A stretch of DNA of 64,000 nt from Molanna angustata (GCA_963576475.1 OY754982.1:16248217-16312216), one strand, 5' to 3'. Numbered from the stretch's first letter, positions 33,215 to 44,632 are shown. Notes: generated by a model not told the origin, from the letters alone. Program-made: numbers and translations.

Positions 33215-33405
33215 GCCAGAAGAGTCCTTCACCACAGACCGTAGGGTGCGAGGCGTAGGGAGACCCAAGCTGAGATGGATGGACTGCGTCCAGTGGGATC
33301 CTGGACTCTTTGGTCATTTGGAGACATGAAGCCGCTGACAGATCGGAATGGCGAAGACTTCTTTTGGAGGCTATGTCCCACCTTGCGATGTAGAGCCGAT
33401 AATGA
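33215..33405 (+). pseudogene. RTE-like LINE C-terminal fragment
   Basis: Reading VRRVRGVGRPKLRWMDCVQ, then after a frameshift ADRSEWRRLLLEAMSHLA. This is the GRPKxRW...WRRxLxEA tail of RTE-like elements. A microsatellite-like AATGATGATA follows, as in the copies at 45.3 and 47.65 kb. Confidence 0.7.
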
Positions 33406-33786
33406 TGATATAAATGCGCTTAAAATAAATTGGGAAATCATTAATCTCCATTATTCCATAGTAGAGGTATGAATCAGAATACATTGTTGATATAGGTAAT
33501 ATGTGTCTATATTCATGAATATGTATGTAGATAAGTCAATAACTAAGAATATGAGTTAGATAGTTCAGTATGTACATAGTATTGACACGTTTTTGATGCA
33601 GCAACGTTGATGCGTGGTCAGGAAGAGCAAAACTTGACAAGCGTGAGGGGGAAGAGATACTATATTTGCATTCAATAGACCGTGCAGGGCTGAAACAATC
33701 GTCATATTTTTAATAGTTTTTTTTTATAACTGGTGAGTTGGCAACCAGCGCAATATTCAAAAGTGTAGCATAATCTGAAATGGATT

Positions 33787-33967
33787 TTATAACTCTAAGG
33801 TATGTTAACAACAGAGTGGGAATCCATTTTAAAATTAACCAAAAAAAGAACACATTATCTTTTCCCGTACGTCTTCGCCAATATGTCTTTTAGACCTTGA
33901 TATAATGCCAAAACACCTCGGCAAAAACTTCATGTTGTAAATAAATCGAATCCGCGAAAACGGATTT
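33787..33967 (+). repeat. Direct repeat H, left copy
   Basis: Starts TATAACTCTAAGGTATGTTA, then GAGTGGGAATCCATTTTAAA, GTACGTCTTCGCC and TAAATCGAATCCGCGAAA. The same ~170 bp lie at 38787-38960. The two copies flank the Helitron-like/pogo block between 33968 and 38785. Confidence 0.75.
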
Positions 33968-34981
33968 TCCAACTGTCGATTTGTTCAGGAGAACTTTGTT
34001 CTCTTAACATATCGACAATGTATCAAGCCAGAATACGCGAGAATTGTATGGAGAGGTCTACTTTTTTCACGGCTTTTCCAACTTTGAAGTCAAAAAAAAC
34101 AACTTAGAGGCTTCGCAGCATATATGTTCCATACACGGATTTACTCAGAATTCGGAGTAGAACATTTCGTGTGTCTGTGTGTGTGTGTGTGTCTGTGTGT
34201 CTGTGTGTCCGTCCCCCCCTTATAACTTTTGATCCGCTCAATTTACAGAGCCTTAAATTTCAGAATATATAAACAGTTACAGGCCTACAAAACTTTTATA
34301 CTCGGAATTTTGAATTTTTGTTTCAGTCAGGGGTTATCAACTTTTGAATTTTTATTTTATTTTTCCATATATCTCAGAAACCATAAACGTTAGAACGCTG
34401 AAAATTGGTACAAACATAGACAAATACAAAATCTCAAATGAGTTTTTTCAAAAAAATTCCAGGGTTTCTCAAACATTTTTTATTAAGAAAAATATTTTTT
34501 TTATGATAAATTTATGAGTTTAACTGCCTATATTTCCAAAACTTTTACAATTATCGAAAAAAGCCGAAACACCCCAACTAGATAATTTAATTTTCTATAA
34601 AAAATATTAAAATTGTAGTAGAAGATCTCAATTTTTTTTTAACAATTTTTTTAAAATTGAATTTAGTGACGACATCGCTTCATACATTTTGTATGGCAGT
34701 CGCCTATACACAATATGTAAGAAGACTTAATAGTTTGATACTTCATCTCCAAACATACATACATACCATCATGCTATTTGCATATTCTGGGTAGGAAAAA
34801 GGATCTTCCTCCATACTATCCTATCTTGACATACATACCTACATATGTTGTATAGAAAACAAAATATCTGAAAATATTCAATAATTTGTATCTATGGGTT
34901 TATAGTTTGGTACATATTCTTCAACTATTCATATGTACTATCGCTATCGACAGTTGGATCTCATGTGTTACATGCAACTAG
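33968..34981 (+). mobile_element. Helitron-like unit d
   Basis: A complete ~1,014-bp unit in plus orientation, opposite to units a-c. It begins TCCAACTGTCGATTTGTTCA with the AGAAC...GTTCT palindrome, has a GT-rich tract at 34168-34207, and ends with the CATGTGTTACATG hairpin and CAACTAG (CTAG at 34978-34981). The repeat TTATAT links it head to tail to unit e. Confidence 0.65.
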
Positions 34982-35199
34982 TTATATTCCAACTGTCGAT
35001 TTGTTCAGGAGAACTTTGTTCTCTTAACATATCGACAATGTATCAAGCCAGAATACGCGAGAATTGTATGGAGAGGTCTACTTTTTTCACGGCTTTTCCA
35101 ACTTTGAAGTCAAAAAACACCAACTTAGAGGCTTCGAAGCATATATGTTCCATACACGGATTTACTCAGAATTCGGAGTAGAACATTTCGTGTGTCTGT

Positions 35200-35231
<32 letters not shown>

Positions 35232-36330
35232 CTGTGTGTCTGTGTGTCTGTGTGTGTGTCCGTCCCCCCCTTATAACTTTTGATCCGCTCAATTTACAGA
35301 GCCTAAAATTTCAGAATATATAAACAGTTACAGGCCTACAAAACTTTTATACTCGGAATTTTGAATTTTTGTTTCAGTCAGGGGTTATCAACTTTTGAAT
35401 TTTTATTTTATTTTTCCATATATCTCAGAAACCATAAAAGCTAGAACGCTGAAAATTGGTACAAACATAGAAAAATACAAAATCTCAAATTAGTTTTTTC
35501 AAAAAAATTCCAGGGTTTCTCAAACATTTTTTATTAAGAAAAATATTTTTTTTATGATAAATTTATGAGTTTAACTGCCTATATTTCCAAAACTTTTACA
35601 ATTATCGAAAAAAGCCGAAACACCCCAACTAGATAATTTAATTTTCTATAAAAAATATTAACATTGTAGTAGAAGATCTCAATTTTTTTTTAACAATTTT
35701 TTTAAAAATTGAATTTAGTGACGACATCGCTTCATACATTTTGTATGGCAGTCGCCTATACACAATATGTAAGAAGACTTAATAGTTTGATACTTCATCT
35801 CCAAACAAACATACATACCATCATGCTATTTTCATATTCTGGGTAGGAAAAAAGGATCTTCCTCCATACTATCCTATCTTGACATACATACCTACATATG
35901 TTGTAGGGGAGACCTAGGAGAGTTGTGACAATTTTTACTCTTTTTAACATGTATCAGTCAAAAATAGTCCTATCTCTACGAAACTTTTACCGTAAAATAT
36001 TTACTCCTTTGACTACATAAAGCTACCGTTAAAAAACATTTAACACCCAAGTTCAAAGAATATATCGAGAATAACAAAAGAGACTCTTGGTGTCACAACT
36101 CTCCTAGAAACGAGGTAAGTTGTGACATAGGACGAGGTAAGTTGTGACAAATATGACGTATTCGAGGATTTGAAGGTGGATAATTTAATTAATAATTCTG
36201 TTGGTCAATAAAGTATCTTTATCATAAAAAAACATAAATATTTCCGAAATTTAACTGCCTTAATTTGCCTTTGGAATGTAATAACAACCTATAAAATCAA
36301 TGTAGGTATACAATTGATTGATTCTAGGCC

Positions 36331-37428
36331 AGACTTCTTCTTCTTGTGTCATATCAGGTCCCCCCGACGTTGACGACCACCATCGAGAAAGCCTCCCTGT
36401 CCTGTGCAGTGCGAAAAACCTCCTCCACCAATCTTATACCGGTCCATTCGTGAATATTTCGCAGCCAGGAAAGCTGTTTTCTTCCGACCCCTCTACGACC
36501 CTCAATCTTCCCCTTCATGATAAGCTGAAGGATGGCATACTTTTCACCACTCAGAATATGGCCGAAGTACAGCACTTTACGGAGCTTAACATTGGTGAAT
36601 AATTCTCTGTTGGTGTTGGCTCTACGTAGTACTTCAGTGTTACTGACCATGTCAGTCCACGATATTCTAAACATTCTGCAGTGGATCCACATTTCAAATG
36701 CTTCAAGGCGGTTTATAATACTAACTTTGAGAGTCCACGCCTCCACCCCATAAAGAAGAACTGACCACACATAACACTTGAGCATTCTTTGTCTCACCTT
36801 TAAGATAATATTGTCGTCAAGGAGAAGATTTTTTATTTTGAAAAATGCCGATCGGGCCGCTTCTATTCTGCATTTTACTTCAGTGTCAGGGTCTAAATTC
36901 TCAGTAATTACACTACCCAAATACTTAAATTGTTTTACCTTTTCGATACTAACACCCTTAAGTTGAAGATTTATATTTGGGTGGCTATCACGGCTAAAAA
37001 TCATCATTTTGGTTTTCTTAATATTAATGTTAAGTCCATAATGCTCTCCGATAGAATTGATTTTGTTAAGTAGTTGTTGAAGGTCTCGTATATTGTCTGT
37101 AAGTAATAGATACAGTGTCATCTGCATATCTGATATTATTGATGACCACAACATTGACCTTCACACCGAGATCTGTATTAGTCATCGCTTCCTTTAAGAT
37201 CAAGTCAGAATATAAATTAAACAGAGAAGGTGAGAGAACACATCCCTGTCGGAATCCTCGTTGAATGGAAATACCCTGGGAAGTGTTTCCATTATCAAGC
37301 TTAATAATAGCCCTTTGGTCCCAGTACAGGTTCTTGATTATTCTCACATCTTTCTCGTCTATACCACATCTTAACAACATTTCAATTAAATGTGTGTGTT
37401 TTACAATGTTATTTATTTTATGTGTCAC
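36331..37428 (-). pseudogene. LINE reverse transcriptase fragment nested in pogo
   Basis: The minus strand holds two overlapping frames. The first (37066-37428) includes RGFRQGCVLSPSLFNLYSD and RYADDT, the catalytic box. The second (36354-37154) continues with NINIKKTKMM, KQFKYLGSVI, SVLLYGVEAWTL and GRRGVGRKQLSWLRNIHEWTG. The frame shifts just after YADD, around 37105-37120, so no complete enzyme can be made. The 3' side ends with a (GAA)n-type tail (CTTCTTCTTCTT at 36331-36345). Upstream of VKHTHLIEML the homology stops, so it is 5'-truncated. A related C-terminal piece lies at 44820-44945. Confidence 0.8.
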
Positions 37429-37429
37429 C

Positions 37430-38220
37430 TGTTAGTTGCCCAGTCATAATCTGCTGTTATCACAGCCGATTTTGTTTTGCGTCTATTGTTTTGCTTGCCC
37501 TTTATAGAGGGAGCTTTTGGCATAGGTCTGAACACTACTCGTGAGAATACAACGGAGGTTATGGCGAGCGGACTACGGGTGTTGGATGAAGAGGCTATAT
37601 GTTCCATTCTACACTGTGATTCTTCATCAATTGCCCTCTTATTGACAACGTCGTTGTTCAAAATAGACGGAGTGGATGGAGATATCGTGTAACAATCGTC
37701 ATTATCAGTTCTGTGATCGTCATGATCATGAGACCTTAAAGTAGTGGCTTCCAAATGGTCTGTGTTTAATGTGTCCTCGTTCTGAGGCATATCAGTTATG
37801 TTCGGAGCAGAAGTTCTGCTGCTTCAGCAACATCTACAGGTGGCTCTGTCGCATTGTTTTAAACGCGATCAGTTACCTGACTGGGAAGGTCACTAAGGTT
37901 CCCATTTTCGCGGATGTCATGGCACTGACCTGCTTTTCTTCTCGTCGTGCGATCATCCTGTCTGGTCTTTGGACTGTTGTTATGCCTGTTTCATCCATAT
38001 TCCATTTTTTTGGCATCAAGGGAATACTTGCTTATGACAGCTGTATAATTGTCAAAAAAAATGCTGTTTTATTGAAACTTGTGGCGCGAGCTATACTAGT
38101 AGGTTTAGGCAACCTTAATGGTAAGATAGGGTGGCGCTTCATAAACAGTTGGAGCCATACTTCTCCTGCCATTTCAGGCTCAACCCACGATGCAGGGAAA
38201 TTGTTGTTAAAATTCCATTG
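37430..38220 (-). pseudogene. pogo-type transposase remnants
   Basis: Broken DDE_1 (CENP-B/pogo) transposase. In reading order on the minus strand: FPASWVEPEMAGEVWLQLFM and KRHPILPLRLPKPTSIARAT (the end of the CENP-B-type DNA-binding part), a stop, then KKWNMDETGITTVQRPDR with the first catalytic Asp (near 37994), SAMTSAKMGTLVTF, another stop, a large missing central part of the catalytic core, and a C-terminal piece (37425-37790) with VVFRPMPKAPSIKG and RRKTKSAVITAD. The remaining catalytic Asp residues lie in the missing part. The LINE insertion follows directly after this C-terminal piece. Confidence 0.8.
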
Positions 38221-38786
38221 AAAAAAAAATCATTAGAAAAGAATCTAGGACAGTTGTGACAGCCTGTCACAACTCACCTCGATTCAAAAAATCGTGATTA
38301 TTTATAATTAACGCTTCATAACTTAAAAACGTATGGCGAAAAAACTAAAATAATATCATATAATGAAAACTGAATAGTAACAGCGTATTATAGCTAGTAT
38401 AATTACTTCAGTAACTTAATACTTATTAATTTACAGGCTATTGAAATTTTAATCGAAAATTTACTTTTGGAGATTTTTTTTGGGTAGAAGATGTACAAGC
38501 TTATAACCACTTGCTGTAAAGCGCCGCTGTGAACTGTTTAATATGGCGCGTCAAAAAAGCAATAAATGTGCGTTGTTCCCAGCTCGCTATCGGCCATAGT
38601 CTTCGAAAAATTGACTATGTCACAACTCTCCTCTGTCACAACCCTCCTCGGTCTCCCCTATAGAAAACAAAATATCTGAAAATATTCAATAATTTGTATT
38701 TATGGGTTTATAGTTTGGTACATATTCTTCAACTATACATACTATCGCTATCGACAGTTGGATCTCATGTGTTACATGCAACTAGT

Positions 38787-38960
38787 ATAACTCTAAAGTA
38801 TGTTAACAGAGTGGGAATCCATTTTAAAATTAACCAAAAAAAGAACACATTATTTTTTACCGTACGTCTTCGCCGATTCTTCTTTTAGACCTTGATAAAA
38901 TGCCAAGACACCTCGGTGAAAATGCCCTGTTGTAATAAATCGAATCCGTGAAATGAATCC
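38787..38960 (+). repeat. Direct repeat H, right copy
   Basis: Matches 33787-33967 in order and orientation (TATAACTCTAAAGTATGTTA, GAGTGGGAATCCATTTTAAA, GTACGTCTTCGCCG, ATAAATCGAATCCGTGAAA). The right copy directly follows the CTAG of Helitron-like unit e. Confidence 0.75.
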
Positions 38961-38984
38961 GTATGAGATGCCTGAAATTAAAAT

Positions 38985-40325
38985 TTTGAAACAATTTTTT
39001 AAAATTAAAGTATTATAACTAAACTTACGTAGTATATATATGGTAAAAATACTTAAATTTCATAAACTTGTAAAATACTTTTGGTTGAAATATAATGCAA
39101 ACAACACAATTTTGAACAATTTTATGGTACCTAACCAAGTATTTTGACTATACTTATGTTTTATATTATAGTTAAAATACTTTAATTACATAAAATTGCG
39201 TAATAATTACATAGTTGTTACAAAGAAATTTTATGCCATAAAACGACACAATTTTGAACGAATTTATGTTAACAAAGTATTTTGACTACGGAATGGGACG
39301 CTTGGCTGCGGCCACTTGGGTGCGGGACACTTGGGTGCGGGACACTTGGGTGCGGGACACTTGGGTGCGGGACACTTGGGTGCGGGACACTTGGCTGCGA
39401 GCCCACTTGGTCGCGAATTAAAAAATATTTTTTTCTGCTTAGGAATGAAGTGTTTCGTACTGATATTTGTAATGCTCTTTATATATTTGAAGTTGATATA
39501 CAAGTATACACAGACATTTAAAATATAAAGAGATATATTTAAGTTTAAAAGTATAAAGTAAAAACAAGGTTATGTAATGAAATTATTTTTCATACTATAA
39601 ATATGAGAATTTTTTATACCCATGCCTACATGAAAAGTGAATTATATATTTTTTCGAAATTTGTTGTGATAACAAAAAAATTCTCATATTTATACTCTTA
39701 CTTAATTATAATTTCACTTAATAAACTTGTTTTTACTTTATACTTTCAAACTTAAATATATCTCTCTATATTTTAAATGTCTGTGTATACTTGTATATCA
39801 ACTACATGATGTATATAAAGATCATTACAAAAATTAGTAAGAAACAATTCATTCCTAAGCAGAAATAAATATTTTTGAATTCGCAACCAAATGGGCTCGC
39901 ACCCAAGTGTCCCGCAGCCAAGTGTCCGCCGCAGCCAAATGTCCGCCGCAGCCAAGTGTCCCGCACCCAAGTGTCCCGCAACCAAGTGGCCGCAGCCAAG
40001 TGTCCTAGACCGTTTTGACTATACTTATGTATTAAAGTATTTTGTCCGACGAGCAGCCTGTTCGGGGAGTAACAGAACTATACAGTTCTAAACCTTCCCT
40101 ATGGATTGGGGTAGGTAGATACATATAATATAGTTAAAATACTTTGATTATATAAAATTTGGCAATAGGTACTTTTAGTTGTTTTATTGAAATATAATGC
40201 CTTCAAACAACGCAATTTTATACAATTTTATGAAATTATAAAATTGTTCAAAATTGTATGTATTTTAACTATACCATACATTTGTTGAAACAACCCAGCC
40301 TTATTAGTGATACTTTTTTTCTAGA
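38985..40325. repeat. Inverted-repeat element D, larger copy, interrupted
   Basis: Multiple blocks of AAAATACTTTGATT / AATTATACT / ACAATTTTGAACAA type in both orientations, ending AACAACCCAGCC at 40303-40322, which is the terminus of the MITE-like element at 7606. A Foldback-like element (39289-40012) sits inside. The left end is not clear. I read it as a larger or compound member of family D. Confidence 0.45.
39289..40012. mobile_element. Foldback/MULE-like element with tandem-repeat arms
   Basis: A 724-bp element bounded by the 9-bp direct repeat TTTTGACTA (39280-39288 and 40013-40021). The termini are inverted: CGGAATGGGACGCTTGG on the left against CGGTCTAGGACACTTGG read from the right. 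Each arm carries tandem 15-bp units of the type GGGACACTTGGGTGC (about five on the left, a similar array on the right) followed by ~200 bp of inverted AT-rich sequence; a small unique loop is in the middle. A 9-bp duplication and long arms made of short tandem repeats are the features of Foldback elements, which are linked to Mutator-like transposons. No transposase is encoded. Confidence 0.75.
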
Positions 40326-40389
40326 AATTTCATAATTAGTGTTTGACGAATCTTTGTGTAAACAATCGTGCCTAGTGAATAAATAAAGA

Positions 40390-40505
40390 TTAGTGCGTTG
40401 GATTAGCAATCCAGTGGACGAGGATCCGAATCTTTTCTCAACCAATTCCGCTCACTTATTACAATAATTTGCGTTGTCAAAAGAATTTATGTGGGTATAC
40501 ATAGT
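40390..40505 (+). repeat. Degraded SINE (family 3-like)
   Basis: TTAGTGCGTTGGATTAGCAA, then TCCAGTGG and AACCAATTCCGCTCACTTATT, resembling the head and start of the body of the family 3 SINE at 23576. The B box is degraded. Confidence 0.5.
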
Positions 40506-40544
40506 AGTGTTGAATAAATAAATAATGATTTTATAAATTGGACA

Positions 40545-40632
40545 GAAAAGATCATGGTCAGGATGCAATGGAGACGATTCCTTGAGGAGGTTTAAGACCC
40601 ATCATGGGCTGTGGGGCCACTGATTATGTTGA
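40545..40632 (+). pseudogene. Short RTE-like LINE 3' end
   Basis: ATGGAGACGATTCCTTGAGG, then CATCATGGGCTGTGGGGCCA, corresponding to the WRRxLEEx(K/R)AHxGL stop region of the copies at 45.3 and 47.65 kb, followed by TGATTATGTTGATG, a decayed tail. Confidence 0.5.
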
Positions 40633-40691
40633 TGTAAATGGACTGATAATATGAATTATATATTTATATATTTTTAACAGATTTTTAATTA

Positions 40692-40875
40692 TCTCAATAG
40701 AGACGAAGTTGGAATATTCACTGCAGGAGAACCGGGAAATCAAGGACCTACAGGGCCTACGACCTGTCATCGGCTGGTTCACGTGATCACTCTATGCGCT
40801 TGCGCAACGTTCACCAATTATGCCCTTCTAATGAGATCCCTATCAATTCAATTTTGAAAGTTCTATATATTGTAA
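40692..40875 (+). repeat. Dispersed repeat B, copy 2
   Basis: ATCTCAATAGAGACGAAGTT to GAAAGTTCTATATATTG, matching 5036-5215 closely, including ATGCGCTTGCGCAACGTTCA. Confidence 0.75.
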
Positions 40876-41095
40876 TACTGAAATTATTTTCGCTTGAAAA
40901 TAAGGAATTTTTACTACAACCATATATGTGTGAAATTACGAATAATTAATATAAAGATAAAAATCTGAAAAAAAATTAAAAGATAATTAAAAATCTGTTA
41001 AAAAATATCTTTGACTCCCGACAGAGAAAAAAATCCAATGTTTGCGCATATGCAATAATAAAAAAATAAAAAAATATTCGATTATTATATAATTT

Positions 41096-41300
41096 TTCGG
41101 GCAACTAACAGGTACTATGTCAAATATTAATTTAACACGCACCCAATAACAAGTTGCCACATTCTGGAGACTTACGATATTAATCGTCTCACAGATCCAG
41201 ACTGAAAACACAATTAAAAACTGTGTCTCCACCGGGAATCGAACCCGGGACCTTTGGATCAGTAGTCAGATACCCAACCAACTGAGCCACGAAGGCCGAC
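41096..41300 (-). repeat. tRNA-derived SINE family 1, reverse copy
   Basis: The minus strand reads A box TGGCTCAGTTGG, B box GGGTTCGATTCCC, then the AGACGATTAATATCGTAAGT body and a tail ending GCCCGAAAA. It is complete at the tRNA-like end. Confidence 0.8.
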
Positions 41301-41304
41301 ATTT

Positions 41305-41590
41305 TATTTTTTTCTGGTCCAATTATTTTTAATTTACCATCACATTATCTCCATTAGTATATTAAAGCAATAAGTACATAGTGTTTATATATAAACTAAA
41401 ACAAGTAACATGTTTTTCGTATTCAATTAATATTTTGATGTTTATGTAGATTTATGATTTACAAGCACTGAAGTGTTTTTACATCGGACTATCTTATGGA
41501 TGGTATTGTATGTACCTATTATATTATCATTGTATGATGCATCAAATGATCCATGCACTTCTACATCGATACGGCTATAAATTAATTTTC
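41305..41590. other. No recognisable gene
   Basis: AT-rich spacer between a SINE and a LINE relic. Confidence 0.3.
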
Positions 41591-41591
41591 A

Positions 41592-41960
41592 TACATACAT
41601 ACATATCATCATGCCATGTCCCTCACGGGGTAGGCAGAGAAAACCAGACATTTTTTCATTTCGACATACATTCATCGCCTTGTTAACATTTATGTATCGT
41701 CTCATACATGTTCGTCTGTTATTTGTATCCGTTTTTCAGAATATCATTCACATGATTGTGTCATCCTTTTTTTGGTGTTAGTATAAAATTATATTATATC
41801 GATGTTAATTTGAAAATAAGGAATTAAAAAAACTACTAGGATAACTTGAATAGCGCCGTTTTTGTGATTATATTACCGCAAGTGTCTTTCGAAAAATCGT
41901 TCACATGGTAGTGACATCATTTTCTTGGAGTTATTATAAATTTATATTAAATTTTAATTT
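41592..41960 (-). pseudogene. RTE-like LINE 3' ends, degraded, plus L2-like motif
   Basis: A (CATA)n tail and CATGCCATGTCCCTCACGGG (41610-41630) mark the 3' end of the (TATG)n-tailed RTE family on the minus strand. The part equivalent to HDHVNDIL appears twice, at 41742-41800 and 41893-41950. Between these, at 41838-41886, sits the GCGCCGTTTTTGTGAT motif of the L2/CR1-like family. The local duplication suggests a small tandem rearrangement. Confidence 0.55.
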
Positions 41961-42324
41961 CTTCTTCTTTTCCTCAGCAATTCCAGCATGATCTGGGTAA
42001 CTTCGTTCGGCTATATGTTAATTTGAAAATAAATAATAAATAAAAACTAGGAGGACTTGCATAGCGCCATTTTTTGTGATAATCTCATCGCAAGGGAAAA
42101 TGAATAAATTTACAAGAAAATAAAGGACGTGCCTTTTCTGTCATTGGCACAGAAATTCACAGTTTTGATCCTGTCTTGAATGCGCTATAATTTAAAGTAT
42201 TTTTGGTCACACTAAGTAAAAAGAAATGATTATTTGAAGTTAACGAATCATTTTCAAACGATACGATTTTTTTCAATATTGTTTATAGCATTTTATTTAT
42301 TTACTATTATTTATTTACTATTGA

Positions 42325-42530
42325 TTCTCGGGCAACTAACAGGTAATATGTCAAATATTTATTTAACACGCACCCAATAACAAGTTGTCATATTCTGGAG
42401 ACTTACGATATTAATCGTCTCACATATCAAGACTGAAAACACAATAAAAAACTGTGTCTCCACCGGGAATCGAACCCGGGACCCTTGGATCAGCAGTCAG
42501 ATACCCAAACAACTGAGCCACGAAGGCCGA
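42325..42530 (-). repeat. tRNA-derived SINE family 1, second reverse copy
   Basis: Same structure as 41096-41300 and very similar in sequence, with the tail GCCCGAGAATCAA. The A box has one change (TGGCTCAGTTGT). Confidence 0.8.
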
Positions 42531-42534
42531 CCGA

Positions 42535-44065
42535 TTTTGTTCTTATTTTGACACAATTTTATTTAACCTGTCTGTCTGCACTAGAATTTCTCAATTGATT
42601 TTTAACTTTCTTCCGACCAGTAAGAGCTCTGAAACTTTTGGAAATTGTGACAATGTACGTTAAAATTGTTTGCAGCTTGATTCATTCGATATTTTGATAA
42701 AATTGAGTAATATTGTATTTCATACAAAGTAAACAATAATGAAGTACATGTTGCATAAAACCAGGAGTATTTTTATGAATATCTTTTGACATTAATTTTA
42801 ATTTATGTCAAAAGTCACTTATATAGTTTCGCAATAGGTTATGTATGTGCTGTATTTGAATTTGTTTGCTGTATAAGACTTGTTTTATTAATACATAGCA
42901 TTGTCGCAAATGATTAATAGAATACATTTTAACAATCACGGAGGAATTTTAAATTATTTAAGTATTTTTTTTATACATTTACAATAAATCCCGTATAAGC
43001 ATTATAATATTAACTAAGCAAAATACAAAAAACTACAAATATATATTTACATATTCATATACATACTGTCATAAATAGTCTATGGCGTCAATCGATGTTT
43101 CCAGACCACTAGCTCGAATTAACGATTTGGATGACAGAGAAGAAAAACTTCTATAAATCTACCATTTGTTCCATGAGAAATAAGTATCCTTTTCATTAAT
43201 TTTAAAGTAAATTTTTTATTATTTTTTGTCCTGGTTTATTTGATCACATATGTATACTTTATTGCCATTTTTTTCTTTTTACTACATATTTTTTTTGTTT
43301 TGTTAAATGTAATTATTTTATTTTATAAATTCGTATAACAATTAAAGTCAATTTTTATAATCTGCTGTATGCTTGTTATTTTTTGTGTAATCCTGTTTAT
43401 AACTAATGATGATTCGTAGTATAAAATTGTATGAGTTTCAATTTTTTTATGTATTGTAATATTATACCTATGTAGGTACTTATGTGTTTCTGAGTATATT
43501 TATTTTGATTTGATTTAAGTGCGTGATGCATTATACTTTGTTTTTTTTATAAATAGCTATTATAGCCGTAAATTAATTAAATATTAAATGATGAATCAAT
43601 ATAAAAATATAACCAAAAAATTAACAAATTTTTAATCTCTCATTAGTGAATATAATTTTTGTATATACATATATAACAATATTGCTTGTGTGTTGCGTTC
43701 AGTCGGGCAGTTTTAACATAAAGGTGCGGTCACATTACAAGCAACCAACCGCCCATCTGAATGTAGGCGAGACTCGAGCAGTCGTAAGGTCAGGACACCA
43801 CTCGCCTTAAGTAATGATAAATATGCAAATCCACACACAAAAAGACCAACGAAAATCTTGTACAAACGCATGACAATGTGAATTAATATAACAACTTAAC
43901 AATCATACTTCTTCAACCATACTGTACCTACATACAATCAATGTATGTATTATTACATTGTAACTATATCTTGATACACACTTTGACGGCCAAACCACAT
44001 TGGGTATTCAAATATTTATATCTAAACATACATACATCTATTTTATACTATTCATTTTTAGTAAA
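42535..44065. other. Long AT-rich stretch without recognisable gene
   Basis: No supported frame. A GC-richer patch at 43725-43810 (GGTGCGGTCACATTACAAGC) looks like an element end, but no partner is visible in the window. Confidence 0.3.
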
Positions 44066-44069
44066 TTTA

Positions 44070-44632
44070 GATTCTTTTTTACTCCTCACTAACACAAGGT
44101 GATATAGTGGGGGGGTTATGATTTTGCAATTTTTAAGGGTATTTTTTTTTGCAGATTATCAACTAGTATCATGCTGAGATTGTATTCTGAAAGTTTCATC
44201 ACAATGTATCCGTGTGTGTGCTATGTACGGCGTGTTCATTTTTTACTTTATCGATTATAGACTAAAGTACTCATTCGATTCTATTCAAATTTTGCAAATA
44301 TGTATACCTAATACTCGATTAGATCCCATTAGATTTTGAACGATATATGAATAGTGCTTCTCAATTTTTTTAACTGTCAAATATTTCAAAGTGACCCCAA
44401 GCTCAGGAAACTTAAAATTTTAAATTTTTGTTTTCAAATTCGTAAAAAGGCACATCACTTTCAAAAAATGGCATTGAAGAGTTATCAAGTTTTCATAATA
44501 AAATATTTAAATAAAAAATAAATTAACAAACTCATTTCATGAAAATGTTGGAAATTTTCCATACAAAATTTGAATACTTTATAGAATGACTTGTTAGTGA
44601 GGAGTTTAGCGTTGGCCACAACCCACTCGTTT
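44070..44632 (+). repeat. Dispersed repeat C, copy 2
   Basis: Same landmarks as 6186-6833 but without the SINE insertion: it reads CAAAATTTGAATACTTTATA straight through. It ends GTTGGCCACAACCCACTCGTT. Confidence 0.7.

Larger units (their letters stand above)
35906..38658 (-). mobile_element. pogo-type (Tc1/mariner superfamily) transposon
   Basis: A 2,753-bp element flanked by TA on both sides (35904-35905, 38659-38660), which is the TA duplication of this superfamily. The terminal inverted repeats start GGGGAGACC and match over 25 bp with two differences, both ending TTGTGACA. The word AGTTGTGACA (or its reverse) is repeated just inside both ends: near 35930, 36090-36150, 38255-38275 and 38620-38640. 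That pattern suggests subterminal transposase-binding repeats. The interior carries broken transposase pieces on the minus strand and a nested LINE fragment. The neighbours prove the target: a Helitron-like unit. Confidence 0.85.
34988..38785 (+). mobile_element. Helitron-like unit e, split by a pogo insertion
   Basis: The 5' part runs 34988-35905 (TCCAAC start, GT tract 35188-35262). The 3' part runs 38659-38785 (hairpin and CTAG at 38782-38785). Joined across the insertion, the unit would be ~1,043 bp, the same size as units b-d. The break is at GTTGTA|TAGAAAAC, and the intact copies show the empty site. Confidence 0.65.

Noticed and set aside
37425..37445. SINE family 1 tail at the pogo/LINE border (shared GGGCAACTAACAGGT)
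   Set aside because: Only 15 bp match the SINE tail at 41098 and 42331; too short to claim an insertion or a fusion.
37769..38221. 150-aa plus-strand frame
   Set aside because: The opposite strand reads clear pogo transposase motifs with stops; this frame is its shadow.
39264..39521. CPAPK- and GCGTL-repeat frames
   Set aside because: Translations of the 15-bp tandem repeat in the Foldback-like arms.
41221..41300. tRNA genes on the minus strand (also at 42455-42530 and 1171-1245)
   Set aside because: Three copies share the same non-tRNA body and tail; SINE family 1.
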